Positions 6,306 through 10,214 of a DNA stretch of 10,214 nucleotides are shown piece by piece. A program made the position numbers and the translations under genes. This DNA is from Cyclostephanos tholiformis (lineage: Eukaryota; Bacillariophyta; Thalassiosirophyceae; Thalassiosirales; Thalassiosiraceae): assembly GCA_036939975.1 (NCBI GenBank), contig JALLPB010001341.1, positions 1-10,214 of the forward strand, in the 5' to 3' direction. The notes under the pieces are model-generated. The model ran no database searches, was not told the origin of the DNA, and saw only the letters and a program-made list of their open reading frames with translations. The stretch's first letter is position 1. Each line of letters begins with the position of its first letter.

Positions 6306-7390
6306 ATGTCTTAATTCAACAAAAGCAACAATAGGTGGGTTGATGGTGCTGTTGGCATTAATTCTACACCATCACAAAAGGTTATTGTCACCATACTTTG
6401 TGGAAACATTGTGATTACTGAAGAGGATGGCAACACTTGGTTTAAGTCGGACTGCCCTGATCACAATGATGCTAAATGCATGGAGAAGTGGAAGAAGGAT
6501 ATCAGGTATTTCAATCCCCACTCCAAGCTCAAGACATGCTTTGGTGGTGAGGACAAGTTGATGGCTGCCTACTGGGCAATTTACAACACTAAGAACAAGG
6601 ATTGTGGAAAGATGTAGCTAGGTAAGATCACACGCCAGGATAGTCTGGCCATATGCCTTCTCTATGCCAATGGTCTCAGCCACAATCGGCAAAGACCACC
6701 ATTACCATCATCTTCTAGAGTAGTTCCGAGCACAAGCTCATAAATCTTGGAGGTATAAGGGCCAAAAATTGATCAACACTCTTCACAAGACAATTGATAC
6801 AAACCAGGAGAGACAAGGCCATCCCTATCAAGATTGTCAGCAAGCTTGGGAATAAGCATGAGACTAACCATGCCTTTTGAACAGCAGTAGACAAGATTTA
6901 GAACAAGAAGGAATGTATGATCACAAACCTTGAGAAGAATGCTTACAAGGGCCTCCTTATAAGGAATTGTTTGGATTTGGCTGGTGTAGTTACTCAGGAT
7001 GAGGATGATGGTTTTTCTAGTGAGTGCAAGCTTTTTTGTGAATCTACATTCAGCATGAAAAGTATTTTCAGCCAGGAATCTAAGTAGGCATCTAAGAAGG
7101 CTGTGGCAGAAGAATGAAAGCATGAGAGTGAGTATATTAATTGCATGTTCATTGGATCCTCTGCTGAGATTGTGGAATGCTTGTGAAGTAAGTTTGATCC
7201 ACTTGTGTTGTTGATCAGCAATGCAGTGGAATGAGCCCAGTCATCACAGAGGCAATTCACTATCTCAAGGTCAAAGGGAATCGTGACATGGTGGCCAAAA
7301 TGACTCGATTTTGAGCGCAATTCAAAAAAATTCTTGCCAAATCTCACAGATTCACAAGACAGAATTGTGCCAGGCTCTTAATGAAACTCT
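6306..7390 (+). pseudogene. Decayed protein-coding gene of unknown family
   Basis: Coding-like sequence continues through all three plus frames in turn. Segment 1 (6306-6617): ATG, a stop at codon 3 (TAA 6312-6314), then about 100 open codons (NRWVDGAVGI..., ending DCGKM) to TAG 6615-6617; Cys residues occur in LCGN, SDCPDH, AKCME and KTCFGG contexts. Segment 2 (about 6618-6808): the next frame, with ARIVWPYAFSMPMVSATIG and RAQAHKSWRYKGQKLINTL, and TAG at 6721-6723. Segment 3 (about 6808-7236): another frame, with AIPIKIVSKLGNKHETN and GLLIRNCLDLAGVVTQDE, interrupted at 6878, 6899, 7085, 7115, 7184 and 7232. Segment 4 (from 7240): VITEAIHYLKVKGNRDMV and QFKKILAKSHRF, with TGA at 7312-7314. 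Lys/Glu-rich peptides that continue across breaks argue for an old gene. I do not recognise the fold. A host gene copy or a transposon gene are both possible. Introns could explain some frame changes but not the many in-frame stops. Confidence 0.6.
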
Positions 7391-7662
7391 TTGTACCAAT
7401 TCCTGTATACATGTGGTTTTTAATACGGATTCTTAATGTGCAAAGATGCCAAAATTTCCTTTTTTGGGGGCTGATTTGCCCCACCCTCTTTATTTAATTG
7501 ATATTTTGGCGAGCTGACGATCCTTCTTTCAAAATATTAGTATCACACTTAACTAAGTATTATAAATTAAGCTAATTAGACTTCTTGTTGGCTAGAGAAA
7601 ATCAAAGAACAAACAAAGTTGCTTCCAACCATAAAATCATCATTACTTCAATGCAGCCGGCA
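7391..7662. other. Non-coding stretch after the decayed gene
   Basis: The frame of segment 4 stays open to TAA 7495-7497, but the composition turns low-complexity (cctttttttgggggctg), so the coding relic probably ends near 7390. 7540-7585 is AT-rich. Short frames from 7585 and 7619 lead into the following duplication and are not credible. Confidence 0.4.
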
Positions 7663-7790
7663 GCATGTCTGCCATGGCCTCTTCTGCCACCCATGCCTCT
7701 CCAATGCCCCCTCCACCAATTTGGGCCTGCTCGTCCCATCATTTTCAATGTCGGGTGCACCTGGTTTGCTCAAAACAATTGGTAAGTTTA
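7663..7790 (+). repeat. Diverged tandem duplication at about 177-bp spacing, copy 1
   Basis: It aligns with 7840-7967: gccatggc (7671 and 7848), tctgccacc, gcctc, gcccccctcc/gcacccatttg, gggcctg/gagcctg, atgtcgggtgcacctggtttg / atgccaggggtgcttggtttg, and the final gtaag/gcaag. The spacing is 176-177 bp with small indels. A minus-strand frame of 129 codons (7648-8037) spans both copies but its two halves do not give a repeated peptide in one frame (177 is a multiple of three, yet indels shift it), so coding is doubtful. Confidence 0.6.
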
Positions 7791-7839
7791 CTTTTTCATT
7801 GGTTTGAATAATAACGGGGATTTTTTGCCATGGTGGGGG

Positions 7840-7967
7840 CATCGACCGCCATGGCATCTGCCACCGCCTAAGCCTCATCTGCACCCATTTGAATGCAATG
7901 AGCCTGCTTATCACATCATATGCAATGCCAGGGGTGCTTGGTTTGTCTTGAAATAGTGAGGCAAGTA
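7840..7967 (+). repeat. Diverged tandem duplication at about 177-bp spacing, copy 2
   Basis: Partner of 7663-7790. A further gccatggtggg at 7827 just in front of it suggests local slippage around the gccatgg motif. Confidence 0.6.
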
Positions 7968-8092
7968 TAAATGTAGGTTTGGGCGGAGGAGAAGGTAAGC
8001 GCCATTTTTTGTTGATGAATCCCCCCTCCATGACCATTGTACTCTAACCCCTCCGCTTCTTTGCCAACATACATATTTCATCAAACACGAGA

Positions 8093-8288
8093 GTGGCTAA
8101 TGGCAACAACAGAGGGTAACAAAGGATGATAAATGCAAGCTGCAGATGACAACTATGGACAGCAGAAGAAGGCATGAGAGACAACAGAAGCGGACAGCAA
8201 ATGACAACAGAAGAGGGCAACAAACAATGACAAAAAAGGGTGGCAAATGATGACAAATGTGAGTGGCAAACGACAACAAAAATGGGGG
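8093..8288 (+). repeat. Purine-rich minisatellite, unit about 23 bp
   Basis: Some eight or nine degenerate units of the type gggtggcaaatgacaacaaaa follow each other; the last ones (ggcaacaaacaatgacaaaa, ggtggcaaatgatgacaaat, gtggcaaacgacaacaaaaa) are the most regular. The plus strand is almost without T in places, so it is a strand-asymmetric A/G-rich block. The minus strand is open for 97 codons (8044-8337) as a Ser/Leu/Cys/His repeat peptide, a by-product of the skewed repeat. Confidence 0.75.
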
Positions 8289-8534
8289 AGGTCATTATAT
8301 GAATAATTAATATTAAAGCTCTAGGTAGATCTTTCAATAATCCTAGCTTTCCACTTAGATAGGTTCCATGTGGCCCATGCCCCCCCCCCTTTTTGTACCT
8401 GTCACGAAGTTGGGGAGCGAGTGTTTTGTTGCAATTCTAGATTTTACACAAATTCAAGCACAATATAACTGGGTAGCCTCTTTTCTTAAAACATTGCACC
8501 AAATATTTCTTCTTTCCTTATGTAGTATTGCTAA
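8289..8534. other. Non-coding stretch
   Basis: A run of C (about 8381-8390) followed by T, then a plus-strand 83-codon frame (8368-8619) with no recognisable feature, which overlaps the coding relic at 8535 in a different frame. Nothing else seen. Confidence 0.35.
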
Positions 8535-8792
8535 AAAAGAAGAGTTTTCTGGCATGATTCTAATTATTTTCACGTTCAATATCAAATCATCTTGGTCGCT
8601 GTGGATTTGTGGGACATAAATACTGTTTGCACCGCACTTAAAATGCTGAAGGAGAATGAGATGAGTGCTCAGTTTGACACCAGGTTTGCAGCAGCTCAGA
8701 TTTTGGCAGACTTGGGAGAACTCAATCCTATGGGTAATGATGAATGATGGAGGGAGAGGGTAGAATGCACTTTAGAGTCTCAGTATAGATGA
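8535..8792 (+). pseudogene. Second coding relic, possibly the distal part of the decayed gene at 6306
   Basis: The frame is open from 8535 to TGA 8745-8747 and then for 14 codons to TGA 8790-8792, without an ATG near its start. Its translation looks like real protein, not random AT-rich DNA: IILVAVDLWDINTVCTALKM, then KENEMSAQFDTRFAAAQILA and DLGELNPMG, and after the first stop WRERVECTLESQYR. The middle is predicted helical. I do not recognise it. Its strand, Glu/Lys-rich style and state of decay agree with 6306-7390, so it may be that gene's C-terminal part split off by about 1.1 kb of inserted repeats; it may also be a separate fragment. Confidence 0.45.
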
Positions 8793-8821
8793 TAACCATA
8801 ATGTAGATGATAACCATAAAT
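8786..8821 (+). repeat. 18-bp tandem duplication, two copies
   Basis: tagatgataaccataatg is followed at once by tagatgataaccataaat. The copies differ only at the last two positions, so this looks like a recent slippage event. It begins inside the stop codon region of the preceding relic. Confidence 0.85.
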
Positions 8822-8943
8822 TATGAATCATTTTGTTGACATTGACATCCCACATATCAGCATGGTGCTGTAATTATTGGAAATGACACATCAATCCAGA
8901 TAAGCAGTAAATGTGCATTAATTCAATGAACAATATGTACACT
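8822..8943. other. Short spacer before the satellite array
   Basis: No gene and no recognised repeat; AT-rich sequence leading into the first partial monomer. Confidence 0.4.
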
Positions 8944-10133
8944 CAGTTACACTTTTATGACTGACTGTGCATGTGGGGGTGAATTTTTGGAAAATTGGGG
9001 TATGGCTGACCCCGAGTGATATTGTAATGTCATGGCTGAGATTCCAAACCCCACAGACTGCATCCCATATCCATACATATTATGTATAAAAAATTTTTTA
9101 GCACTTTGATATACTGTGGATGGGCAAATGGGTGCACCCTCACATTGTTGCACCTGTGCAGGTAAGAGTGAGAATTTTTGGAAAATTGGGGTATGCTTGA
9201 CCCCAGGTGATGTTGATATGTCATGATGAGGGTCCAAACCCTCATTGACTGCATCCAATATCCATATCATATGTATACAAAATGATTTCTCACTGTAATA
9301 TGCTTTGGATGAGCACATGGGGGCACCCTTACACTGTTACCCTGGTGCAGATGGGGCTGAATTGTTGGAAAATTGGTTGTGGCTGACCCAAAGTGATGTT
9401 TTAATGTTATGGTTGAGGATCCATACCCCCATAGACTGCATCCCATGTCCATATGATATATATTTGAAAGGATTTAGCATTTTGATATGCGGCGGATGGG
9501 CACATGGGTGCAACCTTACACTGTTACGCCTGTGCAGGGGGGGCTGAATTGTTGAAAAATTGGGGTATGCTTGACCCTGAGTGATGTTGATATGGCATGA
9601 TAAGGGTCAAAACCCTCATTGACTGCATCCAATATCAATATCATATGTATGCAAAATGTTTTCTCACTGTGATATGCTATGAATGGGCATATGGGTGCAC
9701 CTTTAAACTGTTATGCTGGTGCAGGCGGGGCTGAATTTTTGCGGGGATGGCTGAGCCCAAATGATGATGTAATGTCATGGTTGACGATCCAAACCCCCAT
9801 AGACTGCATCCCATATCCACATAATATATATTCAAAAGTATTAAGCATTTTGATATGCTGTGAATGGGCATATGGGTGCACCCTTACACCGTTATGCCGG
9901 TACAGGTGGGGCTGAATTGTTGGAAAATTGGGGTATGGCCAAGTCCGAGTGATGTTGAAATGTCATGGTTGAGGGTCCAAACCCCCATACACTGCATCCC
10001 ATATCCATATAATATATGTTAAAAAGTATTTAGCATTTTGATATGCTGTGGATGGGCATATGGGTGCACCCTTACACTGTTATGCTGGTGCAGGTGGGGC
10101 TGAATTGTTGGAAAAGCAGGGATGGCTGACATG
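8944..10133 (+). repeat. Tandem array of a 187-bp satellite-like monomer with two subtypes
   Basis: Counting from the shared motif gaattgttggaaaattgg, copies begin at 8981, 9172, 9359, 9546, 9733, 9914 and 10102, giving spacings of 191, 187, 187, 187, 181 and 188. A partial copy (8944-8980) precedes and the last is cut short near 10133. Subtype A (8981, 9359, 9733, 9914) has tggctgac, gactgcatcccat and tagcatttTGatatgc-type sequence. Subtype B (9172, 9546) shares gtatgcttgaccc, ttgatatgkcatgat, ccctcattgactgcatccaat and ttctcactgt. The order is A-B-A-B-A-A. Every complete unit carries a gggtgcaccc-like palindrome or a close variant. Because 187 is not a multiple of three, the short frames on both strands (for example 8947-9318 minus, 9305-9547 plus) change phase at each copy and are not genes. 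The 181-bp step is a small deletion near 9742. Confidence 0.92.
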
Positions 10134-10214
10134 GGCCCAGAAGTTTACTGTAACTTGTCTAACCATTGTTACACTTTAGGCATGCCTGACCCAAGGCCAG
10201 ACATTAGGTGTGTA
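10134..10214. other. Sequence after the array, to the window edge
   Basis: The first bases (catgggcccag) may still be a diverged piece of the seventh monomer. ttacactttaggcatgcctgaccca near the end vaguely echoes array motifs (ttacact, cttgaccc), so the array could resume in altered form beyond the edge. No gene. Confidence 0.35.

Noticed and set aside
6615..6901. Spliced gene using AG|GTAAGA near 6619 as donor
   Set aside because: A donor-like site exists, but the sequence after it still looks coding and later in-frame stops are numerous, so splicing alone does not repair the frame.
6773..7347. Two overlapping minus-strand frames of about 116 codons
   Set aside because: They are antisense to the decayed plus-strand gene, whose translation is much more protein-like.
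8044..8337. 97-codon minus-strand frame of Ser/Leu/Cys/His
   Set aside because: It is explained by the purine-rich minisatellite, whose opposite strand rarely makes stop codons.
8947..9318. 123-codon minus-strand frame, and similar ones on both strands up to 9915
   Set aside because: All lie inside the 187-bp tandem array and shift phase from copy to copy, as expected for non-coding satellite DNA.
7663..9720. Relationship between the 177-bp duplication (or the 185-bp one at 3.7 kb) and the 187-bp satellite
   Set aside because: Lengths are similar but I found no sequence match in either orientation by eye.
8944..10133. CRISPR array
   Set aside because: The whole 187-bp unit is repeated; there are no short constant repeats separated by unique spacers, no cas genes, and the context is eukaryotic.

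Overview
The window looks like nuclear DNA of a microalga with a secondary (red-lineage) plastid, most likely a diatom or close stramenopile. The main reason is the single convincing gene (148-1386, +). Its N-terminus reads as an ER signal peptide, then a cleavage site with Phe at +1, then a basic plastid transit region, then a twin-arginine thylakoid-lumen signal ending in an A-x-A motif. That three-part layout is the known route to the thylakoid lumen in such algae. There is no bacterial-style operon or Shine-Dalgarno structure. The species cannot be named from the sequence.

Layout: 1-147 is upstream sequence. 148-1386 is the predicted lumenal protein, acidic and coiled-coil, with C-terminal 11-residue repeats. 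From 1387 to the end (about 8.8 kb) I find no intact gene that I trust. That stretch is repeat-rich and partly AT-rich, and is made of decayed coding sequence, transposon remnants and tandem duplications.

In order, the non-genic part holds: three nested pairs of inverted repeats tying 1.8-3.25 kb to 4.3-4.7 kb; a 62-bp direct repeat (2.65/2.78 kb); a duplicated segment of about 185 bp (3.73-4.02 kb); a 157-bp element made of two near-identical hairpins (4953-5109); a 602-bp Stowaway/Tc1-mariner-like element with TA target duplication directly next to it (5111-5716); a degenerate tRNA-Met-like stretch on the minus strand (about 5833-5911); a 48-bp direct repeat at 131-bp spacing (6.08/6.21 kb); a multiply broken reading frame of unknown family (6306 to about 7390); a duplication at about 177-bp spacing (7.66-7.97 kb); a purine-rich minisatellite of about 23 bp (8093-8288); a second coding relic (8535-8792); and a tandem array of a 187-bp monomer (8944 to about 10133) whose copies fall into two subtypes in the order A-B-A-B-A-A.

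No set of genes here works together. The window reads as the edge of a gene island running into a repeat-dense region. Points of most interest are the lipid-binding-like 11-mer repeats on a lumenal protein, the satellite-like array with dimeric higher-order structure, the unrecognised decayed gene, and the plant-Stowaway-like termini.
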